Source of the DNA: Acarospora socialis
Taxonomy: Eukaryota; Ascomycota; Lecanoromycetes; Acarosporales; Acarosporaceae
Direction: 5' to 3'
DNA length: 64,000 nucleotides
Assembly (NCBI GenBank): GCA_025617375.2
Contig: JAMYGW020000001.1
Location: 3,596,001 to 3,660,000, forward strand
Part shown: positions 37,401-47,814 of the stretch, piece after piece
How the letters are laid out: each line of letters starts with the position of its first letter
How positions within the stretch are numbered: position 1 is the stretch's first letter
Notes under the pieces: generated by a model
Databases searched by the model: none
Seen by the model: only the letters and a program-made list of their open reading frames with translations
Told to the model about the DNA's origin: nothing
Program-made: the position numbers and the translations under genes

Positions 37401-39399
37401 ACTGATCAACACTGAAATGAATCAAGAAAGTACAAGTCTTTCTAGAATTAATGAACTATTATTGAAAGTTTGTATCAAACTATGCAAGAATTGTGAAATC
37501 ACTAATGCATTTGACACACAAAAGCAAAAAATAACATTGAGATAAAAAGCAGAAGAATGTGTTCTGCATATTAAAGAAAAGTTTTAGTGAAATAGCACAT
37601 CTGAGAATACTCAATTCAGTATACAAGAAGACACTGAAAACTGATGCTTCAGATTTCACAGTAAAAGCATGTCTATATTAAATTGAAAATGAGTAACAGA
37701 AACTCATAGTATATCAATTTAGAAAGCTATCAGAACTCAAGAAAAGATATGAGATTTACAACAAGAAACTTCTTGCAATAGTAAAGACACTACAAGATTG
37801 AAGATCTTATCTCACAGAAACAAACAAGTCAATTTAGATCTATACAGATCACAAGAATTTGAGAAACTTTGCAACAACAAAACAACTTAATCAATGACAG
37901 ATTCATTGAACAGAGCAGTTGACAAACTATGAATTTCAAATTCATTACAAGAAGAGTAATGAGAATGATGAAGTGAATGTCTTGAGTAAATAACTCAATC
38001 ATGAAGATGTACAGATGATACATGCTGAAATTCTCAGCAAAGACAACAACAAAGTTCTCACAAAAGACTTAACAGCAATGTACAAGATGAAGCAAGCTCT
38101 CTTGACAGATAAAGAACTCATTAAGATGTGTCATTATGACAAGATTGAAGAACATCTAAAAATCAAAAACACTGAGAATCTAGTGTGAAGAAGATGTAAC
38201 ATTGATGATTTTTGAAATTGAATCATCAAGATGATTGCTGTGTGCAACTCATGTCAAAGAAATAAGATCAACTGAAATAAACAATATAATGAAATAATGT
38301 GACTCAACACATCAAATGCACTGTGAAAGTCAATTATCATGAACTTCATTATGAAGTTATCACTGTTGAAGAATTCAGCATGAAAAATGAAATTCAACAG
38401 TATATTAATTATAGTGAACAGATTGATCAAGTACACAATGTTTATTTCATTTAAAGAAACTGCAACAGCATCAATATTGACATACATGATACTAAGAGAA
38501 TTGATTAACAATTATGAACTATCAAAAGAGTTTATCACTGACAGAGACAAGCTGTTTACAAGCAAGTTTTGAAAAATGCTCACAGCAGAACTCAGAATAA
38601 AGCACAAAATGTTAATGACATATTACTTACAGATGAATGAACAAAGCAAATGAATGAATTAAACAGTGAAAATCTACTTAAAACACTATGTCAACAAGAA
38701 TCAGAACAACTGAGTATGACTGTTATTAATGATACAGTTTGTATACAACAACATGAGAAATGAAATCATGAGAGAAACATCTTTCTATGTGAATTATAAC
38801 TACAACTCAAAGATATAACAAGATTTCAAAGAACATGAATCACAGAGTCAAAAAGCAATTTTAGATATTGCTCAGATAAAGAAACTGCATCAAAATTTAA
38901 CAAAATGAATTGAACAGCAGACAGAACAAACAATAAAGACAAGATCATTTGAAGAAGAAAAAAAGATATATTTAAGAACAGACAACATACAAATCAAAGA
39001 AAGAAGTAAAAAACTGAAAAACAAGAACATTGAATCATTCAAGATCATATGAAACATCAAGAAATTAAGCTATGAGCTAGACTTACTCAGAAAAATGAAA
39101 ATACACTTAATATTTTATGTGTTCATGTTACAGCATTGCAATCAGTTCATATCACTTCAAATCATCAAAACATCTGTCAAACTCAATGAAGAATACAAAG
39201 TTGAGAATATTTTAGAAAAGAGAATGATTAGTGAGAAAGCTCACTATCTTGTAAAATGAAAAAATTATAATATCTCAGAAAATATCTGAAAACTCAAAAA
39301 GAATCTTAAGAACTGCACAAGAACACTTTAACATTTTGAGAAAAGAAGTCAACATTAGCTCAGAAGAATGAAGACATCAAGTTAACAAGTTATGACATT

Positions 39400-39785
39400 G
39401 TTTAAGAATCTTCATTCTCAGTCTCATCATTATCACTATCAAGTTTAGCAGCAAGACAGTCAATCTTTTGTGTGACACAACAATCTGTCTGATTCAAAGT
39501 CTTTTGAAAATACATTATTTTGACAGCAAGAACATCAAAAGTCATATTTACATCACTTATTTTCTTTCAGAGTGAAAGACAAGTTCTGTTGAGAGACTTT
39601 CATGAAACTACAATGCACAGATGATCATGATGAGTATACTTATTGTATTTTGATCTTTCATTGATCATAACAAAGCAATTGAGATCACAAGTGATACAAA
39701 ATTCACAAAAGAATGTGATGAGACTATCACTGAGCTGAATTTTCTTTGCAATTCTTAGATGATTGAAATTTTTAGAAAGCATCAT
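39400..39785 (-). pseudogene. antisense Cys-rich ORF of element E
   Basis: A minus-strand frame between integrase and the 3' LTR. The 61-codon open part (39600-39785) contains CEFC and a downstream Cys, and an acidic segment matching element C follows to about 39,400. It is homologous in position and sequence to the antisense ORF of element C and similar in layout to that of element A. Confidence 0.5.
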
Positions 39786-39860
39786 TACTGATGATGAGAG
39801 TTGTTATATACTTTCACTTAAATAAACTCTAGAGAACTAGCATCTGAAGAGAAAAAATGA

Positions 39861-40222
39861 TGTTATGATTATATTTAGAAAGAAAGAAACTTGTGAATCT
39901 GTGATTAAGAGTTCACTCAGAGTGCATACAAAGAAAACTGTTAGACAGCAGTCATATGACAGCACAATAACTTGATAATGAGTAGACAAGTCAAGAACTT
40001 GATTTCTCAACATCAAGATATCAAGACATCAAGAATGCTCAATGCAGAGACATCAAGCAATGTTCTATATAGTAGAGTTGTTTTTTTTATGAAAATGATT
40101 GTGTTCAACTTAAGTAACAATCTAAGAGTTAAAGATCAGAATCATTTCAGACCAGCTGTTATATCAATAAGCACAAACTCTTAGTTCTACATACTCAAGA
40201 AATCTTAAATTAAAACATTACA
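39861..40222 (+). repeat. 3' LTR of element E
   Basis: 362 bases, followed by the second TATAC. Confidence 0.9.
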
Positions 40223-41954
40223 TATACTTAAATTTTGCAGCTGTTCTGCACATCAATTAAGAGTAATAGATGAAAGATATTCATCAATATTTATAAATTA
40301 GTGTGTTGTACAATACTAGTGAATTAAGAATATGTATTTCAACTTGTATATGATGTCTGTAATTGATCAATGAAATTTATGTTCACTAATATGTCATGAT
40401 TCTTCACTGCAACTGTTTCTGAATAATTATATAACATATGAGATTGATTAGTCACAGTGTTGAGATAATTGAATTATCATTGTACAATGTGATTATTTCA
40501 TAGTTGCACAAATTCATAGATCTCTTGTTGCACAATTGACATATATATAGTTAGCATGATAATATGATCATCAGAAAATGAATAATTGTAAAATCTTTCT
40601 TTTATGAGATGATGAAAGTAATTTTAAATATATTAGCATTGTACAAGCAATATTAAATAAAAAAATATTTACACATCAGTGAAAGATCTGACTTTTTGTC
40701 AGTTAAGATCATCAAGTTTTAATGCATTGATTTGCAGTGCTTGTATCATAGTAGTAACAGTCAATCAAATCAATGTCTGACTGTGTTGTATAACACAATG
40801 CTGTGTGCATCTCAGCACACAATGTTGTTTTCTTTTCACAATCAGATTATAAGATCTGCAGAAGAAATTCAACTGTTTTAACTGTTTTCAGATACTGATA
40901 TGCAACACTGACTTTTATATAATTTGAGATGTCAACATAGATTCATGAAATATAGTGAGAAAATGCATTTATTTCAGCATAAATCTGAAAATCTCACATG
41001 CTCAGCTTATTGTGATCATCAATTGATCAGATATAGTTGAAATCTAAAATGATGTATTTGTTGCAGCAACATTGCAAATCATTCATACAATATTGATGAT
41101 CTTCTGAATTGAGCTCTTTGATTATGACAAAAAGACAATTTTTATTTCTATATTAGTTACTAGAAACAAATATATATATATTGTATGACTTAAATATAGT
41201 ATCTGACAACAAGATGTTCTTTTATATAAAAGTGTGTATATAATATACTTCTTTCATAGTCATCAATAATTTCTGTATTTAATTCTTCAAGAACTATTCT
41301 TCTAAGATTTTCATCTGTCTTTATTCAATCAAAAATGAAGACTCTTTGAACAAATTTCAGTCTTTTACATAGTCATACAAGATTTACAGACTCTAGATTA
41401 TACTTTTCTTATTTCACAATATGTAAAATAGTTTTGTCATTAACATAAGAGACAAAGAAAAGAGCAGTTGTGTCAGTTACACAAAGAGCAAGTTGAGAAG
41501 AGTTATCTGTCTTGATTTTTTTTGATATTTGTCAGTCTTTGAGATATTGTTGAATTATATAAGCATTACACACAATTTTGTGCTCTTCTTCAAGTAGCTG
41601 AGATATTTTCTTTGCAGTGTGATTTTTCTGAAAAAACACAATAATTCAGTTTTTATAAAAAGCAAGATCAATAGAACATTTATTGTTTTTCATTTTGCTG
41701 TCTTTGTATGACAATGTTTGATTATTGAATATAGTTGATAATATAAATTTGTGTGTGCATATATTAGTGCAGTTTTATAAGTGACAGTTTTACATGAAAT
41801 ATAAAATTCTTACTACAGACTCAGACTTTTCAAAGTTTTACATTATATGATATACATTCATTATTAATATATGCTCAGTGAGACTCTGTTGTACAATGTC
41901 ATTCATTTATAGAAACTATATATATTAATATATATTATACAATTCACATCAACA

Positions 41955-42035
41955 GATTCAGTGATGTAAGTGATAACACATAGATCATGTAGTACTACAT
42001 CTTTTAGAATTTGAGTTCAAATCTCAGCTGAATCA
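41955..42035 (+). tRNA. tRNA-like relic at the right edge of the block
   Basis: An 81-base segment folds like a tRNA. A 7-bp acceptor stem (GATTCAG 41955-41961 with CTGAATC 42028-42034) is fully paired, with discriminator A at 42035. A 4-bp D-stem (ATGT with ACAT) encloses AAGTGATAAC. A 5-bp T-stem (TTGAG with CTCAG, one wobble) encloses TTCAAAT, giving the B-box core GTTCAAATC. The T-arm abuts the acceptor strand exactly as in tRNA. The 28 bases between D- and T-arms do not form a standard anticodon arm, so identity and function are unclear. It could be a mutated tRNA gene or the head of a tRNA-derived SINE. It lacks CG and GG, like the block. Confidence 0.5.
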
Positions 42036-42300
42036 TTCAAGGATATTGTGTGCAAGTTCTACAATAATGTGGAACATGCACATGCTGTTCTTGGACTATC
42101 ATTTTGTTGTATGTTACAAAATTCAGAAAATTTTCTTGATTGTTGTTAAGTCAGTCTCAGTCGCCCGTAACTAGGGATTTTGTGCCTCGGTCCAGCAGAC
42201 ACCGACTCTCCCGGAGCTTGGCGGGGCTTTTCCAAAAAGGCCCCTTTGTTGACAGTCTTGTCTATGCGAGCTCCAGCATAGGTTTGACCGGCAGCTCAAA
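42036..42300. other. right boundary of the block and CoA-transferase promoter
   Basis: GG returns near 42040-42095 and CG near 42159. The region holds the 5' flank of the CoA-transferase gene. No other feature is visible. Confidence 0.45.
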
Positions 42301-43972
42301 ATGTCCTTACGACGGCCTGTGCAACGAATACTCTGTGTTGCAAAACGGTCATCACTCGGCAATGGCACCACGAGCTCCCGATCGAGGCGCTTTGCGACGG
42401 CCGCAGTAGACTCTGGGACCTTGCCATTGGCCGGTATCCGTGTTCTGGACATGACACGAGTACTTGCTGGCGTTAGTTGCATGCCTCAATTGCCAGATTA
42501 CTGACTCCTAGGCTAACATGTATTCGCTAGCCCTACTGTACGCAAATTCTCGGAGACCTTGGGTATGCGTGATGAAGCCCAGTATGACCATCGCTGAGCT
42601 CGGCGCGTGTATAAACTCTGAGATACTGAGACTCTTGCTTGCCTCAGTGCAGAAGTGATCAAGATTGAACATCCTACCCGAGGCGACGACACTCGAGCTT
42701 GGGGTCCTCCATATGCGAAGCACATAAGAGGTGACAAACAAGATGGCCCAGGGGAAAGTGCATATTTTCTGTCGGTATGCGATAATCGAACGGGGCTACC
42801 TTCAACCTCGATTTTCATTGGACTAAATCAATGTTTACAAGGTGAACCGGAACAAAAAGTCTCTCGGTCTCTCGTTCGCGCATCCTTCAGGGATCGAGAT
42901 CCTCCACAAGCTTGCCAAGGACTGCGATGTACTGGTCGAGAACTATCTCCCGGATACGCTGAAAAAATACAAGATGGACTATGAGACGCTGAGTCAAATC
43001 AACCCGAGTCTGGTATATGCAAGCATTACGGGTTATGGACAAACCGGACCGTACAGGAAGAGGGCAGGGTACGATGTAATGGTCGAGGCGGAAATGGGCT
43101 TGATGCATATCACTGGGTCAAGAGATGGGCCGCCAGTGAAGGTCGGTGTCGCAGTTACCGATCTGACTACAGGACTGTACACTTCGAATTCGATCATGGC
43201 GGCGTTACTCGGACGAGCACGATCCGGTAAAGGGCAGCACATTGATGTCGCTCTAAGTGACTGTCAGGTGGCAACGTTAGCGAACATGGCGAGCTCAGCA
43301 TTAATAAGTGGCCAGCCTGACTCGGGGAGGTGGGGTACAGCTCATCGTACGTAAAATCTCAGAAATCCTACTCATTCCCCTTGCTCACTTTCATCTCGAT
43401 AGCATCCATTGTACCCTACCAAGCGTTCAAGACTGCAGACGGCGACATCCTAATCGGCGGTGGGAATGATAGACTATTCGGCATCATGTGTGACAGGATG
43501 GGCAAATCCGAATGGAAGACGGATGAGAGATTTATGAATAACTCCTTACGGGTCAAGAACAGAGTCACACTCGAAGGCATGATCGAATATGAAACAAGAA
43601 GGAAGACGACCAAGGAGTGGCTGGACATCTTCGACGAGAGTGGCATGCCATACGCCGCTGTAAATGACATACAAGGGACAATGAATCATGAGCACGGTAC
43701 GTTTTCTGAATATGTTGGGTTTTGATGTGAGGGTCTAATACAGCTAACATCTCGGTGTAGTACTGGCTCGGAACATGGTCAAGGAGGTCGACCACCCAAC
43801 CTGCGGCCCAATGAAGCTCGTCAACACCCCTGTGAAATACTCGTATTCCACTCCGAGTATCAGAACACCTCCACCAACGCTGGGTCAGCATACTGATGAG
43901 GTGCTGAGGGAGGTTCTTGGCTTGAGCGAGTCGGACATTGCGGGCCTAAAAGGCGAAGGCGTCATTGCTTAG
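42301..43972 (+). CDS. class III (CaiB/BaiF) CoA-transferase, probably mitochondrial
   Basis: Six exons (42301-42471, 42531-42562, 42648-42774, 42842-43346, 43403-43696, 43761-43972) join in frame into 446 residues; introns are 56-85 bases with GT...AG ends. The basic, Ser- and Arg-rich N-terminus (MSLRRPVQRILCVAKR) reads as a mitochondrial presequence. Motifs are GIRVLDMTRVLAGPYCTQIL, EVIKIEHPTRGDDTR, DVLVENYLPDTLKKY, SITGYGQTGPY, GYDVMVEAEMG and KVGVAVTDLTTGLY. The Asp in VENYLPD/EMG-type regions is the expected acyl-carrier site of this family. It moves CoA between carboxylic acids. The closest functional relative by pattern is SUGCT (succinyl-CoA:glutarate CoA-transferase), but substrate cannot be fixed from sequence. 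The 32-base second exon is supported by the restored motif. Confidence 0.93.
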
Positions 43973-44345
43973 AGTTGTAGACATGACATGCTATATAAAG
44001 AAGAATTTACTTTTGTTTTACCGCAGCAAGACTGCACTCTGGAGTCGCAGAAGATTCCGCCGAGAGTCTTGTCAAGGACCAATAGACAAGAAAGCCACAC
44101 GATCAAGATATACTGCCTAGAGATGATTATGGGTAGACTCTAAAGCGAAATGAACAATTTCAACCTGACTATTCACACAAGCTTCCTTTTAGAACGGTGG
44201 GAGGGCTTAGATCTGCTTAGTAAGCAAATCCCTCACCTCGAACCTTTGGTGACCTGCAGGTCTCCGCTTTGTTTGCTCTCATGAGCAGCAAGAGTTCCAG
44301 CCAATCCAAAGCTTCTACGTGAAGCATCGTATAGAAATAGCCACA
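43973..44345. other. intergenic region
   Basis: 373 bases between the CoA-transferase stop and the PHD-protein ATG, with normal composition. It holds a 3' UTR and a promoter. Nothing further is seen. Confidence 0.4.
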
Positions 44346-45883
44346 ATGTCTTCCAACTCGATCTACTCAACTTTGGCTTCTTCTAAAGCCGCTAATCATA
44401 CTTCAAACCCGCAAGTACACTCTTTACATAGGGCAGCAGCATCTCCAAACGACCACCAAACGCACCAATTGCCACACCTCGCCTCTTCATCCTCACTATT
44501 AGGAGCTCAAACTTCAATATCATTGTCGTCGCCAAGAGTTGTTGCCTCCAATCCCGTGATTCCACAACTCTCTGCAGCAACCCACGAGATACTAGCGCGT
44601 GTGAACTCAGGTACTGGCAAGGGCACAACCCCCGGCTGGGAAGCAGCACGTGAGCAAGTACTGTCGCAAATGGTGATGAGCCACAACGTCGCTTCTCCCC
44701 AGTCACCTATGGCTGGCAGAAAAAGAGGCAGAGGTATGAAAGGAACCAGTCCGGCCGCAAGAGGTACCATCAGGGTCGAAAATATCGATACTAAACCCGT
44801 CAGCGAACTCGGTTCCGCTATGTCAGATGTCGTGAACCAAAGGATGATCAGGGGTAGGGGCCGAGGGAGGGGCCGGGGAAGAGGTGGAGGCAGGGGCGGG
44901 AAGAGGAAGCGCGGCGGGAGTAAGGATGACGAGGACGACGTAGGTCTCATCGTCGCGAGCTAACTTCATACTGCTTGTCTGCAGCGCTTGGCTAAGTCTG
45001 TAACAGGACACGGATGCATCGGAGACATATTCGCCCCATCCAACTCAATCGAGGTCCGGTCGCCGGATTTTGAAGCCCACGCCTTTCGTACCAGCTGTTC
45101 CGGAATCAGACTCACCGGCTGGCCGACGCCGCCGTCGACCGTATAGACGTAACGGTGAGGCGAGTATATGTAAGAACTGTTTGAGAGGACACAGTCCACT
45201 AAGCAATATAATTGTGTTCTGTGATGGCTGTAATACGCCTTGGCATCAGCATTGCCATGATCCACCAATTGGCGCGGAGGTGGTGCAGGTGCAAGAGAAG
45301 GAATGGTTTTGCTCGGTTTGTATAGGCATGAGAGAGGAGGGCTTGGATTTGGAAGGACGCGTTGCGGGTCAAGATTTGACGGTTGAAGAGGTAGGGTTCC
45401 CAATTCCGTGACTGCAGATGGCACTGACGGCTATTATGACAGAGGCGCACATATCTGAACACCCTTTCCCGCAACCAGCTGGTGTCTCTTCTTCTCCACG
45501 CGATTAACCTTCACCCAAGTTTGCCAATCTTCCCACAAGGTGGTAAAGCGGCAATGGATCTAACAACTTCATGGAAATCTACACATACCTCACCTCAAAA
45601 GGACATCGCGGTAACAGATGAACTAAAGCAAGACCAGGCACTGGAGACTGGATACGACGAAGATCTCCCGTACCCCAAGGCAGGAAATGGGATCGTCCTT
45701 CCGCCAGAGAGTGAGGATACGGAATGGCTCATTGATGATGACTACGAGACATTCAGCCATACTGTTCACGGCATACCTGTTCACATGAGAGAAGTAGTCT
45801 TGAGCGAGATCTCACACGCTACTGGGACCATGGCGGATATCACACATGGCCGTACTAACGGTGTACTGAGCGTGGGAGCCTGA
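44346..45883 (+). CDS. PHD-finger chromatin protein
   Basis: Three exons (44346-44939, 45007-45390, 45443-45883) with introns of 67 and 52 bases give 472 residues. The start is the ATG of MSSNSIYS, as no earlier in-frame ATG exists. The N-terminal part is Ser-rich and low in complexity, followed by an RG-rich tract (GRGRGRGRGRGGGRGG, about residues 170-190). A conserved TQSRSGRRILKPTPF motif precedes a PHD finger at about 253-303 with Cys4-His-Cys3 spacing (CKNC...CDGC...HQHC...CSVC). The third exon starts RRTYLNTLSRNQLVSLLLHA, a helical motif conserved after this finger in related fungal proteins. PHD fingers read histone H3 tails, so a nuclear chromatin role is inferred. The partner complex is unknown. 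Confidence 0.88.
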
Positions 45884-46284
45884 GAATCGAAAGCGGCGTG
45901 GAAATAACGACCCAACCAAGGAAGCAATGGTCAACCTAGAGGACACGGGCCTGTTATGCAGCATTCACTACCATCTATTACTACAGGTGCAGCCTAGCAT
46001 CCGTATGCTGCTTCAACCTTTGAGCAACTGGCAGGACTTCTGTCGCTCTCTGTTGCTTTGAATACTTACGGAGGGTCAGTTTGCCGCCATTGACAACGAC
46101 GGGAGGCCGTAGCTTCCTCTGTGAATATAACATTTTAGTATCACTTCTCAGAACCTGAATGGTTGTACAGCCCGTCCCTTGGTCTACAAGCCTAGGGCAA
46201 GGGAACTGCAGATGTTCAGCAGGATGCTATCCGCTTGAGCGGATGCGTAAGCCGACACCCGAGGCGGAGAGGAGGCTCCAGCCA
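45884..46284. other. intergenic region between convergent genes
   Basis: 401 bases of normal composition between two 3' ends. I see no repeat or RNA gene. Confidence 0.4.
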
Positions 46285-47814
46285 CTACTTTAAAGCTTCG
46301 CCACTAGATCCCATTCTGGACAGACGGAAACTGTCGGGAAACCACTGACGGAGCTCTTCGTCCTCGTCTCCCAGCACCATGCTCACCAAGGCCTCTGCAC
46401 ACGGCAACGCCAGCGCCATGCCTATGACCAGCCCCGTCAGCATCTTACTGCCGCAATCGAACACACACCATGAACCTACCATGCCCATTAAACCCTGCGC
46501 ATATCTATAGTCCACGCGTCCCCTCCGCCTCCCCAACCAGCGGCTTCCCATCAATTGTAAATCCCATAATGCCGGTCCACTCATCGACCACCCTGCCCTC
46601 CGGATCATCCATTCCCCAGTTCTTCAGCCCAAACGCCTCCACGGCAGCTCTGGCTAAGTACTCCGAGACAGTCGGATGGATAGTAGAATCGTCCTGCACG
46701 CCCACCTCCATCCCGGCAGCCTTCCGACGCCCGCCGCCATAGATAAGCTCCCCTTCCCCACTGGTGCCAGGCGGGCGGCAGAGCAAGTAGTCTGGCGTTC
46801 CGTCAGCATGATACAAAGCATACGACCTGCTCGGGATGGGCGAGGCTGCGAAAGCGGTGCCGGGTCGCTCCGCCGCGATCTGACCTCTGGTGGGGATGAT
46901 GACGTGCTGCAGCGGACGGTACAGGTGGCCGGTGTACGCGTTCGTAGCTATGATCACTCGCTCCGCCACCACCGGCCCGCGGTCGGTCTGGACGATCCAC
47001 CTCTGCTCTCGAATGCCCGCCGCCTCCGGCACCGGCCCGATCTTCAGCACGGGCGTGTTCGTCTGCAGCTTCAGCCCCCGCCGGATCGCCCGTTGCAGAA
47101 GGCCGCAGACCAGCTTGTAGGCTGAGAGCGTGGCGCCTGGGTACGAGATCGCACCTGCAGCATTGGACGCTCCGAAGTGCTCTCGAGTGGCAGCAGCCGC
47201 GTGGACGTTCCAGCTCGGAAAACCCCCACGCGTTTCCCGCCGTAGGGCCTTCTCGCGAGCCCGCACCGATCCCACGGCTCGTTCAAACACTCCCGCACCC
47301 CAGAAGAGATCGACACTCTCCAGTTGCCTGAAATCGCAAGCAATCCGCTCGCTCTCAACGAGCTCATGCACATCTCGGACGCCGCGTTCCTCGAACCGCG
47401 CCAACTTGATCGCTTCATGCCCGCCCGAGCGAAGCGTAGTCGTCGTCGAAAGCGAGATAGCGACCGGCTCGGCAATGCCCGCCTGCGAGTCATGAGCGGG
47501 AAAATGCAAAACGTCGTTAGAGCCATCGGAGGTTTTTGTTCGCCTGCTACTGAAGTCTCACCGTTCCGGCCGGTAGCCCCACTGCATGCTTGGCGCGCTT
47601 CCAGCATGAGGATGTCGGCGGCTGCATCGCGCTTGAGGAGCTTGTAGGCGATGGATGCGCCAGTGATGCCGGACCCGATGATGAGTGTGGAGACGGTTGA
47701 GGGAAGGGAGGGGGTGGAGCGGAAGTCGGCGAAGGAGGAGGGCGGGGACTGCCAGAATGAGACGGTGGGGTGCGGGGTGGGGAGAGTCGTGGGCGGAAGA
47801 TCAAGGGTAGTCAT
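46285..47814 (-). pseudogene. FAD-dependent amine/amino-acid oxidoreductase (DAO family), damaged
   Basis: Three minus-strand exons (47562-47814, 46480-47482, 46285-46421; introns 79 and 58 bases) cover a whole DAO-type flavoenzyme. It has the Rossmann motif STLIIGSGITGASIAYKLL, SGATGRNGGHCRAGRYLAF just after the first splice, VIIATNAYTG, the WTGIMGFTIDGKPLVG segment, and AGFNGHGM with its splice junction inside. Two faults stand out. Near 47,420-47,428 the reading frame shifts by one base between GGHCRAGRY... and HEAIKLARF; exon lengths sum to 1 mod 3, consistent with one extra base. An in-frame TAG at 46505-46507 sits just before ICAGFNGHG. The gene is therefore probably a young pseudogene, unless both are sequencing errors. 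Substrate is unknown. Confidence 0.8.

Larger units (their letters stand above)
34041..40222 (+). mobile_element. Ty3/gypsy LTR element E (broken)
   Basis: Two 362-base LTRs (34041-34402 and 39861-40222), each TGTTATGAT...ATTACA, are flanked by a perfect target duplication TATAC (34036-34040 and 40223-40227). Parts on the plus strand: gag (about 34,430-35,100), zinc-knuckle region (about 35,340), protease (about 36,350-36,600), reverse transcriptase (about 36,870-37,340), RNase H (about 37,600-38,000), integrase (about 38,080-38,900) and an antisense ORF. Clear relatedness to element C along gag, pol and the antisense ORF marks them as one family. It carries tens of breaks. Confidence 0.9.
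33773..41930 (-). pseudogene. decayed integrase-core (rve, DDE) gene, interrupted by element E
   Basis: On the minus strand between about 40,230 and 41,930 there is a coding relic of the integrase-core family found as hypothetical proteins in many fungi. I can see the first Asp region (near 41,030), a second Asp region (near 40,850) and the STANQ segment that precedes the catalytic Glu (near 40,740). The C-terminal part seems to continue beyond element E to about 33,773, so element E inserted inside it. The element type that once carried it is unclear: it is not the integrase of any of the LTR elements here. It is a fossil with tens of breaks. Confidence 0.6.
6310..42150. other. AT-rich, CG-free block of decayed mobile elements
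   Basis: The last CG on the left is near 6305 and the first on the right near 42159. Between them I found none by eye in about 35.8 kb. CC and GG are also almost gone: I noticed roughly a dozen CC (for example near 16150, 16983, 17799, 25589, 34097, 40150) and a handful of GG (near 15676, 16430, 17747, 34583, 35298). CA, TG, CT and AG remain frequent. The flanking genes have normal CG content. The block contains five LTR elements, an integrase-core relic and a tRNA-like relic, and no intact gene. The pattern suggests a repeat-directed C-to-T process with a CG/CC preference, or long-term methylation and deamination. Confidence 0.9.

Noticed and set aside
6310-42150. Many open frames of 60-110 codons in the AT-rich block as possible small secreted effectors
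   Set aside because: They are Ile/Asn/Lys/Leu-rich by-products of composition, or pieces of element coding regions and their antisense; none shows a signal peptide with a Cys-rich mature part.
6310-42150. Block as a nuclear copy of mitochondrial DNA
   Set aside because: AT richness fits, but the contents are LTR elements with target duplications and no mitochondrial genes were recognised; a total lack of CG is not a mitochondrial trait.
6310-42150. Classical CA-directed RIP
   Set aside because: CA and TG are abundant throughout, opposite to the expected depletion.
44507-44950. 147-codon minus-strand frame
   Set aside because: It is antisense to the Ser- and RG-rich part of the PHD protein.
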